Shown here: positions 40,308 to 49,415 of the stretch, one piece after another
Layout: each line of letters begins with the position of its first letter
Position numbering within the stretch: position 1 is the first letter of the stretch
DNA from: CAYIHX01 sp964363305
GTDB lineage: Bacteria; Bdellovibrionota; UBA1018
NCBI GenBank assembly: GCA_964363305.1
Contig: CAYIHX010000003.1
Coordinates: forward strand, 1-64,000
Length of the DNA stretch: 64,000 nt
Direction of reading: 5' to 3'
Position numbers and translations under genes: made by a program
The notes under the pieces: generated by a model
What the model was told of the DNA's origin: nothing
What the model saw: the letters and a program-made list of their open reading frames with translations, nothing else
Databases searched by the model: none

Positions 40308-42443
40308 GTGCAGTTCGTGAAAGGAGTCGGTCCCGGGCTAAGTAGCGTGTTCGCGAGTCGGGGGATTACGACGGTCCGCGATCTCTTGACCTTTTTTCCT
40401 CGCGCCTATGAAGATCGAACGCGTCTATCCAAGATTGAAGAAGCCCCATCCGGCGGCTCAGTCACCATGGCCCTTGAGGTTCTCGGCTCCAGGAAAATTC
40501 CAACGCGACATGGAAAAACCATGCTGGAAGTGCGATGTACGGACGGAAAATCCTCGTTGGTTCTTAAATGGTTTCACTCCCCGCGTGGGCTGGAGAACCG
40601 TTTTATTGTCGGCACCAAGGTAGTGGCAACGGGAACCCTGAAGTCCTATCTCGGGCGCCCCGAGATCGTGCACCCTGAGATCACCTTCACGGGGCAACCT
40701 ACCCTCGCGAAGCCCTCCGCCAACGAATCAGCCGACTACGGACGGATCGTTCCAATCTATGTCGAAATCGAAGGGGTCCCCACTCGCACTCTTCGAAAAG
40801 TTCTTTACGCGGCGATTGAACGCTACGTTCCGGCGCTGAAGGAGGATTTGCCTCCGGCCGCCCTTGCAAAGCACGGCCTGCCGACCCTGCAAGAGGCCAT
40901 TCGAGAGATTCACTTTCCCTCAGAGGGCAAGACGAACGTCGAGGCGTTGCAGGCGTTTCGCAGTCCCTGCCAGCTCAGGTTTATCTATGAGGAGTTTTTT
41001 AAATTCGAATTTCTCGTTCTCTTGAAACGCCTCCGAATGGAAAAACTGCAAGCCCATCGTTTCGGCTCACACGGCGGATCAGCGGCCCTTCTCGAGCTGG
41101 AGGGCGGACTTCCGTTTAAACTTACGGGCGACCAAAAAAAGGCCGTCTCGGAAATCACGGTGGACCTCGAATCGCAACACCCGATGAATCGGCTGATCCA
41201 GGGCGATGTAGGCTCCGGAAAGACTGCCGTCGCTTTTCTTACCGCCGGACTCGTGATCGCCGAGGGAGGGCAAGTCGCGCTCATGGCCCCCACGGAAATC
41301 CTGGCTGAACAACACTACAGAAATGCACTCCTGCTTTTTGGGACAAAGGTCCGAGTCGCGCTGCTGACGGGGCGGACGACAGCTCAAGCGAGAAACGAGC
41401 TTTTCGGGCGCATGGCCGCCGGAGAACCGCTGCTGGTGATCGGAACACACGCACTCATCGAGGATCCCGTGCCGTTTACCCATCTCGCGTATGTGCTGAT
41501 CGACGAGCAACATCGTTTTGGCGTCGATCAGCGGCGAAAGTTACGAGCGAAGGGCGTACGACAAACAAACGCCGGCAGGGAGTATCCCCATGTGCTCGTC
41601 CTCACCGCGACACCGATTCCGCGAACGCTAGCACTGACCGCCTATGGGGACCTCAGCGTCAGTACCATTCGGGAAATGCCACCGGGCAGAACCCCCATCA
41701 AGACTCGCCTCATTCGCGGTGACTCCGAACGCGCGAAAGCCTACGCTTTCGTGAAGCAGCAGCTCCTGGCCGGTCGGCAAGCCTATTTCATCTACCCCCT
41801 CGTCAACGAAAGCGAAGCAGAGGGCTTCACTCATCTTGCATCGGCAGTCAAAGAGGCTGAACGGTTGGGGCGGGAAGTCTTCCCAGAGTTCAAAGTAGGC
41901 CTTCTTCACGGGCAATTACGCCCTGACGAAAAAGCGGAAATCATGTCCCGGTTCGTGCGCGGGGACCTTCAGGTTCTGGTCTCCACGACTGTCATCGAGG
42001 TCGGAGTAGACGTCGCGAACTCGACCGTAATCTGCATCGAACACGCCGAGAGGTTTGGCCTCTCCCAGCTGCACCAGCTACGAGGTCGAGTGGGGCGCGG
42101 AAGCCACGAGAGCTTCTGCTTCCTTTTTTCAACCGAGAAAACGGGCGAGAACACGCGAAATCGGCTCGAAATTCTCGAGGAAACCACCGACGGATTCAAA
42201 ATCGCGGAGGCGGATCTGGCCATTCGGGGACCGGGTGAATTTCTCGGGGTACGCCAAGCCGGTGCCCTGCCTTTTCGAATGGCAGACTTAGTTCGGGATC
42301 TCGAGTGGCTGAATCGCGCACGCGAAGACGCTGAGGCACTCCTTCGAGAGGATCCAGCGCTCACAGAACCCCGCAATCAGGCCCTCCGAGAGTACTTCGA
42401 CAGGGAAGGAAATACACAGGGCGAGCGCTTGACAACTTCTTGA
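40308..42443 (+). CDS. recG: ATP-dependent branch-migration helicase RecG
   Basis: About 711 residues from the GTG at 40308, which has GAAGG 7 bases upstream; a GTG at 40272 and a longer frame inside greA are alternatives. The wedge/OB domain is at the N-terminal side (VKGVGPGLSSVFASRGI, FFPRAYEDRT). Helicase motifs are clear: I GDVGSGKTAVAF, II DEQHRFG, III TATPIPRTLAL, and the C-terminal LRGRVGRGSH. It remodels stalled forks and recombination junctions. recG directly after greA is a conserved-looking arrangement here. Usual length is about 690. Confidence 0.96.
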   Translation: MQFVKGVGPGLSSVFASRGITTVRDLLTFFPRAYEDRTRLSKIEEAPSGGSVTMALEVLGSRKIPTRHGKTMLEVRCTDGKSSLVLKWFHSPRGLENRFIVGTKVVATGTLKSYLGRPEIVHPEITFTGQPTLAKPSANESADYGRIVPIYVEIEGVPTRTLRKVLYAAIERYVPALKEDLPPAALAKHGLPTLQEAIREIHFPSEGKTNVEALQAFRSPCQLRFIYEEFFKFEFLVLLKRLRMEKLQAHRFGSHGGSAALLELEGGLPFKLTGDQKKAVSEITVDLESQHPMNRLIQGDVGSGKTAVAFLTAGLVIAEGGQVALMAPTEILAEQHYRNALLLFGTKVRVALLTGRTTAQARNELFGRMAAGEPLLVIGTHALIEDPVPFTHLAYVLIDEQHRFGVDQRRKLRAKGVRQTNAGREYPHVLVLTATPIPRTLALTAYGDLSVSTIREMPPGRTPIKTRLIRGDSERAKAYAFVKQQLLAGRQAYFIYPLVNESEAEGFTHLASAVKEAERLGREVFPEFKVGLLHGQLRPDEKAEIMSRFVRGDLQVLVSTTVIEVGVDVANSTVICIEHAERFGLSQLHQLRGRVGRGSHESFCFLFSTEKTGENTRNRLEILEETTDGFKIAEADLAIRGPGEFLGVRQAGALPFRMADLVRDLEWLNRAREDAEALLREDPALTEPRNQALREYFDREGNTQGERLTTS

Positions 42444-42458
42444 TAATTAGTTGGAATT

Positions 42459-42527
42459 CATTCACAATGATCGGTATAGCGCCATTTCAGTGAATGGGTT
42501 GACATAAATAACACGCAGCAACATAAT
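42459..42527 (+). promoter_or_regulatory. Promoter of the XRE gene, near-leaderless, with an upstream inverted repeat
   Basis: TTGACA at 42499-42504 and CATAAT at 42522-42527 are 17 bp apart. Transcription should begin near 42534, only 4 bases before the ATG at 42538, with no ribosome site. Upstream, CATTCAC (42459-42465) and GTGAATG (42490-42496) form a 7-bp inverted repeat ending just before the -35 box, a candidate operator. Confidence 0.6.
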
Positions 42528-42537
42528 TAGAGAAGCC

Positions 42538-42966
42538 ATGCCCCACTCCTTCGCCACGAACCGCAAAAATGGGCAGAGAAATACCGGTGTTGTCGGAATT
42601 TTTATTCGACAACGTAGGGAAACCATTGGCCTTTCCCAGAGGGCCCTCGGCCAGCTTTTTGAGCCCCCCGTGACTACCCAATTTATCTCGAATATTGAGC
42701 GCGGGATGACGCCCCTTCCCCCCACGCATATTGCCACCCTGGTCAGGGCTCTTCAGGTTGACGAAGGCGACCTCAAAGCGCTCCTCGAAAGGGAATATAC
42801 ACTCCGGCTCTCTGAACGGCTCGGCCAAGCGCCCCCCGACACCGAACCAGAACCCCACGCTGTCTTTTTCAAAGCCCTCTATGAAGCCTACATGACTGCC
42901 GACGAGTCAAAACGGGCGGCTTTCCATGAGGCTTGTGAGAACTTTTTGAAAGTCTCGCGTCGGTAA
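42538..42966 (+). CDS. XRE-family transcriptional regulator
   Basis: A 142-residue protein. Residues 18-80 are a helix-turn-helix domain (IRQRRETIGLSQRALGQLF, TTQFISNIERGMTPLPPTHIATLVRAL) and the remainder is a charged helical tail. The IERGMTPLP loop is typical of small chromosomal XRE repressors. It is the first gene after recG with its own strong promoter and is followed 16 bp later by a hydrolase gene. Target unknown; autoregulation through the 42459-42496 repeat is possible. Confidence 0.85.
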   Translation: MPHSFATNRKNGQRNTGVVGIFIRQRRETIGLSQRALGQLFEPPVTTQFISNIERGMTPLPPTHIATLVRALQVDEGDLKALLEREYTLRLSERLGQAPPDTEPEPHAVFFKALYEAYMTADESKRAAFHEACENFLKVSRR

Positions 42967-42982
42967 CAATACCAAGGTAAGC

Positions 42983-43927
42983 TTGACGGCAGCCATGATC
43001 GTTCGTCCCGCCGGAGCCCGAAAAAAAAGTCTTCAAGAACAGAGGCGCTCTCCGCAAGAGCCCTCGACCGCCACGCATGGTTACATCCGGAGTTTCGACG
43101 GCACCCGCCTCTTTTATAGTATTGAAGGCAGCGGCCCCCCGCTGATCTTCTGTTACGGCCTCGTCTGCTCCAGCCTGCACTGGACATATCAGATCGACTA
43201 CTTCCGGAAAAATTACCAATCGATCTGGATCGACTATCGGGGCCATCATCGCTCAGATGCGCCCAAAGATCTCGGCACCCTCAATGTTGAGACATTCGCT
43301 CGCGATATCGGCGCCGTGCTCGACGAGCTAAAAATCGAAAAAGCCGTTCTGCTTGGCCACAGCATGGGGGTCAATGTCATTCTTGATTTCTATCGCCAGC
43401 AACCCCATCGAGTCGCGGGGCTGGTCTTGGCCAACGGAACCGCCAAGCGCCCACTCGAAACGATGTTTCACATGAACCTCTTTCAAGGCGGGTTCAAGGT
43501 TCTCACCGAAGCGTACCGGCGAGCGCCAAGACTGGTGGAGGCCTTTTGGAAACTTCAAAAAATGAGCCCGCTTACCCGCCCCCTGGTCACCTTCGGAGGA
43601 TTTAACCCTCATCTGACGGCCCGCGAGGACATCGACCTCTATATTCAACAAGTGGCGGACATGGATCCCAAGATCTTCGTTCACCTGATTGAGAACTACG
43701 ATAGTTACGATGCAACCGCCTGGCTCCACACCGTTCAGGTCCCGACGCTGATTATCGCGGGCGAGAACGATCACATGATCCCACTCGCGCAACAGGAGCT
43801 CCTCCACCAGCTGATTCCAAACAGCCGCCTGGAAGTCGTACACCATGGAAGTCATTGCCCGCAGATGGATCTTCCCGAGCTCGTAAACTTGAAAATCGAA
43901 GCCTTTCTGGCTGCGATGAACTATTGA
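42983..43927 (+). CDS. Alpha/beta-fold hydrolase
   Basis: A 314-residue protein. TTG at 42983 has AAGGTAAG just upstream; an ATG at 42995 is the alternative start. The fold's marks are FDGTRLFYSIEGSGPPLIF, the nucleophile elbow GHSMG, the acid in AGENDHMIP and the catalytic His in HGSHCP. The oxyanion motif is YG rather than HG (FCYGLVCSS). Substrates cannot be read; similar proteins are esterases, lactonases or haloalkane-type enzymes. It converges on the iron-sulfur oxidoreductase gene with a 5-bp gap. Confidence 0.88.
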   Translation: MTAAMIVRPAGARKKSLQEQRRSPQEPSTATHGYIRSFDGTRLFYSIEGSGPPLIFCYGLVCSSLHWTYQIDYFRKNYQSIWIDYRGHHRSDAPKDLGTLNVETFARDIGAVLDELKIEKAVLLGHSMGVNVILDFYRQQPHRVAGLVLANGTAKRPLETMFHMNLFQGGFKVLTEAYRRAPRLVEAFWKLQKMSPLTRPLVTFGGFNPHLTAREDIDLYIQQVADMDPKIFVHLIENYDSYDATAWLHTVQVPTLIIAGENDHMIPLAQQELLHQLIPNSRLEVVHHGSHCPQMDLPELVNLKIEAFLAAMNY

Positions 43928-43932
43928 GCGCC

Positions 43933-45918
43933 TTACTCTTTTTCGGACGAACCGAGGGGCCAATCCATGAACGGAAAGCGCCAGTCAATCCAATTCTCCG
44001 TTGGAATACCTTTCGTACATAACAGTTTTCGAAAGGCCCCTTCACAAATTTGCCCGTGACAACGGCCCACTCCGACGCCGGTGCCAGAGGCCACCGCATC
44101 CGGAGATTTCAATCGGGCCCCCTCAATCATCTGCTCAACCGTACCGACGGTAATGCCCTCGCAGGGACAAAGGACCACAAATTCCTCCTCCCCCGGCGCC
44201 TCCGGTACCTGAGCACGAATGGACATCCCTTTTCGGAGCGGGGTCTGACACGCCAGACGCTTGACCCCATCCACCTGAACGGCGCACAGTCCGCAGCTTC
44301 CATCTGAACAATTCAAAGCGTCTTGAGAACGGATGAAACCAATCTGGCGAAACGCCTCGATCACCGTTCCCGTTTCGCGAACGTAACGTTTTTCACCATT
44401 CAATAGAATTTCTATCCGACGCTCGACATCCGCCTCCCGCTCGATCGCTTTGAAAAAAGAGGGATCCTCTCCAACGATCGCCTGAGTCTTCGGTTTCCTA
44501 AGCGCGCGCGCATCCCAAAGTAAATGCGAGGCAACCGAGACTTGAACCAGCTGCGTCTCATTTTCGCCCGGCACGACGGCAGTTACCCGGCCGTTTCCCA
44601 ATAGATCTCCGCGTCGATTGACCAGCTGAGCGGTCTCCCCCATTTCCCACGGACGAACGCCGCGCCAGGGAAGAGTCAAAGACGCCACCGAGTTTCCTTC
44701 CTTTTCCATCAACATCACGGGGACCCCACTTGGGCAGGCGCTCAGACAAGCTCCGCACGCGGTACAATCTGCCTCCACGAGAATCGGTTCGCCCTCGTCC
44801 CTTCGTGACTTTTTCGAAAACCTGATCGCCGACTCTGGGCAAACCTTCTCACAGAGATTGCAGGCGATATCCTCCACGCACTCGATCGACGCAACCCATC
44901 TCTGTGCATGGACCTTTTGCGGAACACCCGAAAACACCCGAAGCGCCTTCCGATCAGCCTCCTTCAACCACTTCCCCGCATACTCCGGATGAAAAGGGTT
45001 CGCCCGATGCGCTCCAAACCCCTTCAACCGAACTCGCGATTTTCTCTGCGCACCTTCAACGGCTTCTTTCCTCTCCGCGAGTTCTCTGAGCAATGCGCGC
45101 ACGACTTTAGCCCCCAAGGCTCGAGCACGCTCTTCTTCAAGCGCCCATCCCTCAAAATCTTCATAACGATTCTGATGGGCGGTCTGCTCCATTTCAAAAA
45201 GCAGGGAACCCGACGGATATTCGCGTACGCCGTTCTGCAGATCGCCCGCACCTGCCGCAACCACCCGCAAAACTTCCAGAAGTCGAATTCCATCCGGATC
45301 TTGCACCCTGAGTTCCCAAGTCACGCTTGGACCAGGCTTCAACGAAAGGGGAGTTGCGCTCAAAAAACGCCCACCGAGCGATTCAAAACGGCGCTTCTCC
45401 ACTTCCCAGCCCATGAATGGCTTCCCATTACCCTGGAGCGCACCCGGCTCGATGACATAACAATGCGGAGATTCCACCGTGTTCGCCGTTTCAAGAACCC
45501 GAGAGGCAAACCGGAACGCCGCGTTTCCAGATCCCAGCACGGCGATCCCCGGTGCCCAGCTCGCCTTCCCGTCGCGATCCAACATCGTCTGCGCGGTCGA
45601 GAGCGGGATCAAACCCGGAGACCGCCAACCCGGAAACGGATCGATCATCTCGAGTCCGGGACTCACCTTAACGACGGCTCGAGCCGAAATCCGATGCACC
45701 CGGCCTTGAAGATCCTCGATCAGACAAAGGCCTCCAGTTCCCGGAAGCGGTAAGACTCCTCGCACCCGGGTTCCCTCACCGCCAAAAACGCCGACCGAGA
45801 GACCCATCTCCGCGCAAAATACAGAGAGCGTCCGGGCCCCGGCCGACGGCCAGACTCGGACACGGGGGCCCGCCACCACTACGACGTCGAAAGCGCCGTC
45901 ACGCACGGATAAACTCAT
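43933..45918 (-). CDS. Multi-domain iron-sulfur flavoprotein oxidoreductase
   Basis: About 661 residues from the ATG at 45918, which overlaps the upstream stop (ATGA). A flavin/NAD domain comes first, with an altered first nucleotide loop (DVVVVAGPRVRVW) and a regular second one (VLGSGNAAFRFA, about 127-138). Next are two [4Fe-4S] sets (Cys347, 353, 356, 360 and 385, 388, 391, 395), a [2Fe-2S] set (Cys537, 542, 545, 557) and a BFD-like [2Fe-2S] set (Cys584, 586, 620, 625). This resembles alpha subunits of amino-acid or glycerol-phosphate dehydrogenases. Probable partner of the FAD protein upstream. Confidence 0.85.
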   Translation of the reverse strand: MSLSVRDGAFDVVVVAGPRVRVWPSAGARTLSVFCAEMGLSVGVFGGEGTRVRGVLPLPGTGGLCLIEDLQGRVHRISARAVVKVSPGLEMIDPFPGWRSPGLIPLSTAQTMLDRDGKASWAPGIAVLGSGNAAFRFASRVLETANTVESPHCYVIEPGALQGNGKPFMGWEVEKRRFESLGGRFLSATPLSLKPGPSVTWELRVQDPDGIRLLEVLRVVAAGAGDLQNGVREYPSGSLLFEMEQTAHQNRYEDFEGWALEEERARALGAKVVRALLRELAERKEAVEGAQRKSRVRLKGFGAHRANPFHPEYAGKWLKEADRKALRVFSGVPQKVHAQRWVASIECVEDIACNLCEKVCPESAIRFSKKSRRDEGEPILVEADCTACGACLSACPSGVPVMLMEKEGNSVASLTLPWRGVRPWEMGETAQLVNRRGDLLGNGRVTAVVPGENETQLVQVSVASHLLWDARALRKPKTQAIVGEDPSFFKAIEREADVERRIEILLNGEKRYVRETGTVIEAFRQIGFIRSQDALNCSDGSCGLCAVQVDGVKRLACQTPLRKGMSIRAQVPEAPGEEEFVVLCPCEGITVGTVEQMIEGARLKSPDAVASGTGVGVGRCHGQICEGAFRKLLCTKGIPTENWIDWRFPFMDWPLGSSEKE

Positions 45919-47141
45919 GCGAATGCTCTCCTCACTGCCTCGGAAACGTGCTGAACAATCGAAATGGCGGAGCCATCGCTCCCCGGCACGAGATGAATGG
46001 GAAGACCGGCCTTTCCCCATTTTTTCGATACCATCTCTGAATTTCTCCAATCCAAGAGTGTATGAACTTTCATGGCCCGAATCGTCAATCCGTCCCAACC
46101 GAGCAGCTCCCTGGCCAGACTTTCTATGTGCGCAAATGATTCAACGCCCAGCCACTTCCCGGAAGCCTCGAGCTCTGATTGGTAAAGGCCCGCAAAACGA
46201 AGGATTCCCAGACGATGAATGGGGGCGCGAGTCGGAGCCCCATCGGTTTCCGCCCAGATCGTGGCGTTTCGAAATATTCCGATAGTGGTCGGATCAACCG
46301 CCTCCCGAGAAACCAAAGACCAATGTTCCCAAACCTGGTAGCCCCGCGGCCGAGGGAGGCGCCAGCTCAACCGGCTTTGCAGATTCGTCAACCAGCCACT
46401 GATCTTTGGCGTCCACATCACCATGCTGCCCCGGGCAGGAAGCGCTACTCTCGCGCTTCCGTTCACCGAGTACCGAATCCCTTCCTCAACCAGCTCAAGC
46501 GACCCAGCCCCCACCACGACTGACTCCCGTCCTAACCGCTCGCGAAGAAACTCCAAAAGGCCCGTGCGATATCGATTCACGTCCACGTCACCCATGCCTG
46601 AAATCAAGGTACCCTGATGTTGTTCATGATCGTGAGCGCGCTCTCTGATTTTTTTTAGGGAAAAGCCCGGAAGTTTGCGCAAAGCCGCCAATCCATCGAG
46701 CCATTGCGCACTCAAACCAACGTCGCTCGCCTCGACAAATAGTTGCTCAATGTTCGCCAGACTGATCCGCGAGCCGCCATGATCCGACCTCACGAATCCG
46801 TCCGAAAGCCAAAGCCAATGCCGAGAACGGACAAAGGGCGCAAAGGAGTTTCGCACCTCAGTCTTCTTTGAGGAAGCCTCGCTCCAAAACTCGACCGACC
46901 CCGGATAATGGGGCCGCAACACCTCAAGCATTTTTTCGGCCTGCTGCGCGTGAATCAAGGGAACGTCCGTCTGACTTTCCTGCCCAGACAAGGGTTGAAA
47001 CGGAAGTTCCGAATCCTCCCTGAAAAAATCATCATCCGGATTGAGAAGAAGAGGCCGGAGCCCGTCCTCGAGCAAAATTCGAGCGGCGATGAGAGAAGCC
47101 AAACCGTTGCCGATGATCACTACATCGACGGAAGCGCTCAT
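45915..47141 (-). CDS. FAD-dependent oxidoreductase, partner subunit
   Basis: A 408-residue protein with an N-terminal dinucleotide loop IIGNGLASLIAARILLEDG (residues about 10-28), the GxGxxA form seen in DAO/GlpB-like flavoproteins. The C-terminal part includes an FAD-type end (IHLVPGSDGSAISIVQHVSEA). Substrate residues are unclear. It overlaps the gene before and the gene after by 4 bp each, so the three proteins of the 48442-43933 operon should be made in fixed ratio. Likely a dehydrogenase whose electrons pass to the iron-sulfur protein; substrate unknown. Confidence 0.75.
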   Translation of the reverse strand: MSASVDVVIIGNGLASLIAARILLEDGLRPLLLNPDDDFFREDSELPFQPLSGQESQTDVPLIHAQQAEKMLEVLRPHYPGSVEFWSEASSKKTEVRNSFAPFVRSRHWLWLSDGFVRSDHGGSRISLANIEQLFVEASDVGLSAQWLDGLAALRKLPGFSLKKIRERAHDHEQHQGTLISGMGDVDVNRYRTGLLEFLRERLGRESVVVGAGSLELVEEGIRYSVNGSARVALPARGSMVMWTPKISGWLTNLQSRLSWRLPRPRGYQVWEHWSLVSREAVDPTTIGIFRNATIWAETDGAPTRAPIHRLGILRFAGLYQSELEASGKWLGVESFAHIESLARELLGWDGLTIRAMKVHTLLDWRNSEMVSKKWGKAGLPIHLVPGSDGSAISIVQHVSEAVRRAFA

Positions 47142-48442
47142 CGCAGAGCGGCCAAAGGCCCCATTACGCGCGCCAAGGCGGTCATCACCTGGGATTTCTT
47201 ATACTCGCTGTGCGCGCTGCGGCCACGCTCGTTCTCCTCATGTCCCTCGCGGTCCACGATCTGTACTTCAAAGGGATAGAAAAAACTCGGAGCACGTGGA
47301 AGATGCTTCAGATCGAGGCGCTCAATCAGCTTGGTAAGCTCAGGCTGCACTGCTTCGCTCTCCTTCACCAACCCCTTCAACGCGCGAATATCCTCGAAAA
47401 GAGGATTTCTGAGTTTCACCAGTTGGCGCACCGTAAACTGAATCGCCCTATAATACTGGCTGGAGTGAGGATTATCACTCTCCGGGGTGGGTCGATGCGC
47501 AGCCCTCTGCACGACGCCCACGAGCTGCTCCTCGTTCAATTTACCTGCGTCAAAGTTCGCAATCCCCTCGGCGAGGGCTTTTCTGAAATCCACCAGATCA
47601 ACCAAGGTATTTCGGGAGCGGCTCGGCTTGAGATTGGGAGGCATGACGATCATTCGATCCCGGAGGTATTTGACCACTCTTACGGCACCCAGGAGATCGT
47701 GAGTGACGAAGCGAATACCCACTCGGTCAAAAACCTCCTCCGCGACGCTCTCCGGTTTATGAAGCAGCTTGAGCAAGGTCGAATCGCGAGTTTTCTTCGG
47801 CTTCGTCTCGAACATCGCGAGATCCACGCGAGCCGGATCGTCATTCCGCTCACCCAGATAAAGGCGGTTTTGATCGTCGCGATGAACCGCTTTATAGAAA
47901 CGATCGAAAATCTGTTTCTGAACCTCCCCGAAATAGGGCGTTCGAAGATCCTGGTCCATGTGCGCAATCGTATGCATTACCTTCAATACGCCACAGGCCC
48001 ACATTCCCAGGCGATCAGCCCCAGCATAAAGCTCGGGTTGACTAGCGAGGATCAGTAACTCCCGGATATCGCTGATCTCGAGAAGCTTTCGGGGCACCTC
48101 GGCAGCAATTCCTTCAGGATTTTCTGGCTTCAGAAAGTACCGTCGAATGAAGTTGATCGCTTCGTGAAAATTTCCAAATGCCTCTGCGCCCTCGATGGGG
48201 TCGCTCAGATCATATCCGTAAGATCGAATGAATTGATCAGCCTGCTCCATCCCGTGAATCCGGAATCCATGAATTGAATCGATTGAGGAGCGGCCTCCGA
48301 TCATGATGTCGAGGCTTTCCCAATCGAATTCGAAACGAGCTTTAAAGGGATCACTCAGGCGCACTGGCATCAGGCGTTCGAGCTTAGACGAGGGACCTCT
48401 GAACTCCAAGTGAAGATCCTTTAATTTTGACGCTTTGCGCAT
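47138..48442 (-). CDS. Divergent RelA/SpoT-synthetase-like protein
   Basis: A 434-residue protein. An N-terminal helical domain (to about 195) precedes a region with the order of motifs of (p)ppGpp synthetases. These are a basic stretch KPKKTRDSTLLKLLHK (214-229), EEVFDRVGIRFVTHD with Asp239 in the place of the metal-binding Asp, HSSQYYRAIQFTV (327-338; Tyr in the base-stacking place) and FEVQIVDREGHEENERGRSAH with Glu392, His401 and His411. No HD hydrolase or regulatory domains are present. It is far from ordinary RelA, so activity and product are uncertain. It starts the operon with two redox genes. Confidence 0.6.
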   Translation of the reverse strand: MRKASKLKDLHLEFRGPSSKLERLMPVRLSDPFKARFEFDWESLDIMIGGRSSIDSIHGFRIHGMEQADQFIRSYGYDLSDPIEGAEAFGNFHEAINFIRRYFLKPENPEGIAAEVPRKLLEISDIRELLILASQPELYAGADRLGMWACGVLKVMHTIAHMDQDLRTPYFGEVQKQIFDRFYKAVHRDDQNRLYLGERNDDPARVDLAMFETKPKKTRDSTLLKLLHKPESVAEEVFDRVGIRFVTHDLLGAVRVVKYLRDRMIVMPPNLKPSRSRNTLVDLVDFRKALAEGIANFDAGKLNEEQLVGVVQRAAHRPTPESDNPHSSQYYRAIQFTVRQLVKLRNPLFEDIRALKGLVKESEAVQPELTKLIERLDLKHLPRAPSFFYPFEVQIVDREGHEENERGRSAHSEYKKSQVMTALARVMGPLAALR

Positions 48443-48465
48443 ATCAGCACATTTGATAACCCTCG

Positions 48466-48870
48466 ATGATGCCGCGCCTATTCAAGTGCACCATCGAAGT
48501 CAGAGGATATGAACTCGACAGCTTTGGTCACGTCAATCACGCCACCTATGTCTCTTACCTCGAACACGCTCGTTGGCACGTTCTCCAGGAAATTGGCATT
48601 ACTCTGCAAACTTTCAACCAGTGGAAGCTCTGGCCGGTCATCGCTCGCATAGAAATAGACTACCTCAAACCCACCTTTCTCGGGGACCTCCTAGAAATTG
48701 ACACGCAGGTCGTCGAGCACTCGAAGACCTCCTTCGTCTTCGCTCAGACCATCCGAAAAAGCACCGAGTCCGTGAGCCAGGCGCGAGTAAAAGCGGTCAT
48801 GGTCAACGAAAAAGGGCGACCGAGTGCGCTCCCTTCAGACCTCACCCACCTTTGGATCGACTCAGCATGA
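48466..48870 (+). CDS. YbgC-like acyl-CoA thioesterase (hotdog fold)
   Basis: A 134-residue protein. It has the 4HBT pattern VRGYELDSFGHVNHATYVSYLEHARW, with the active-site Asp/His/Asn region, followed by RIEIDYLKPTFLGDLLEIDTQV. Such enzymes hydrolyse acyl-CoA or acyl-ACP, often near envelope genes. Its stop overlaps pgpA by 4 bp. Start may be M1 or M2. It is divergent from the RelA-like gene with 23 bp between starts, so both promoters overlap. Confidence 0.9.
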   Translation: MMPRLFKCTIEVRGYELDSFGHVNHATYVSYLEHARWHVLQEIGITLQTFNQWKLWPVIARIEIDYLKPTFLGDLLEIDTQVVEHSKTSFVFAQTIRKSTESVSQARVKAVMVNEKGRPSALPSDLTHLWIDSA

Positions 48871-49415
48871 AAAAGATCGCCCTTCGTCCGAAAGATTTCT
48901 TCCGTTCTCCACGCGATTTTGTCGCCTTTTTTCTAGCGACCGGCCTCGGAGCTGGCCTCTCGCCCCTCGCTCCCGGCACCCTCGGATCTCTGCTTGGTCT
49001 TCTCGTTGCGTATTTCGCCGTGCCACTGCCGCCGTCGCTCCGCATCCTCCTTTGGTTGAGCCTCACCGCCCTCGGTGTCTGGTGCTCTTCCCTGGTGGCC
49101 CAAAAATCGCCCAACCCTGACCATCCCAGCATCGTGATCGACGAGGTGGCGGGGATGTGGCTCACCGGCTGGCTCTTGGATTTTACCGATTGGCAACTCG
49201 TCATTTGGGCGTTTGTGCTCTTCCGGATATTCGATATTCTCAAACCCTGGCCCATTCGGACCATCGACTCTTGGTCGAAAAACCAGGTAAAGAAATATCA
49301 AGGTGCTCCCGTCGGCTACTGGTGGAGCGGACTCGGCGTCATGGCGGATGACGTCGCGGCGGCTCTGATCGGACTCCTGATCTACTTTTTCACAAGGGCG
49401 GTATTCCCACTATGA
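48867..49415 (+). CDS. pgpA: Phosphatidylglycerophosphatase A
   Basis: A 182-residue membrane enzyme removing phosphate from phosphatidylglycerophosphate to make phosphatidylglycerol. Marks are GLSPLAPGTLGSLLG, IVIDEVAGMW with the acidic residues, FRIFDILKPWPI and a late MADDVAAA. About four membrane segments fit. The ATG at 48867 overlaps the thioesterase stop (ATGA); an in-frame start at 48852 is less likely. It overlaps the cinA-type gene by 4 bp. Confidence 0.95.
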   Translation: MKKIALRPKDFFRSPRDFVAFFLATGLGAGLSPLAPGTLGSLLGLLVAYFAVPLPPSLRILLWLSLTALGVWCSSLVAQKSPNPDHPSIVIDEVAGMWLTGWLLDFTDWQLVIWAFVLFRIFDILKPWPIRTIDSWSKNQVKKYQGAPVGYWWSGLGVMADDVAAALIGLLIYFFTRAVFPL

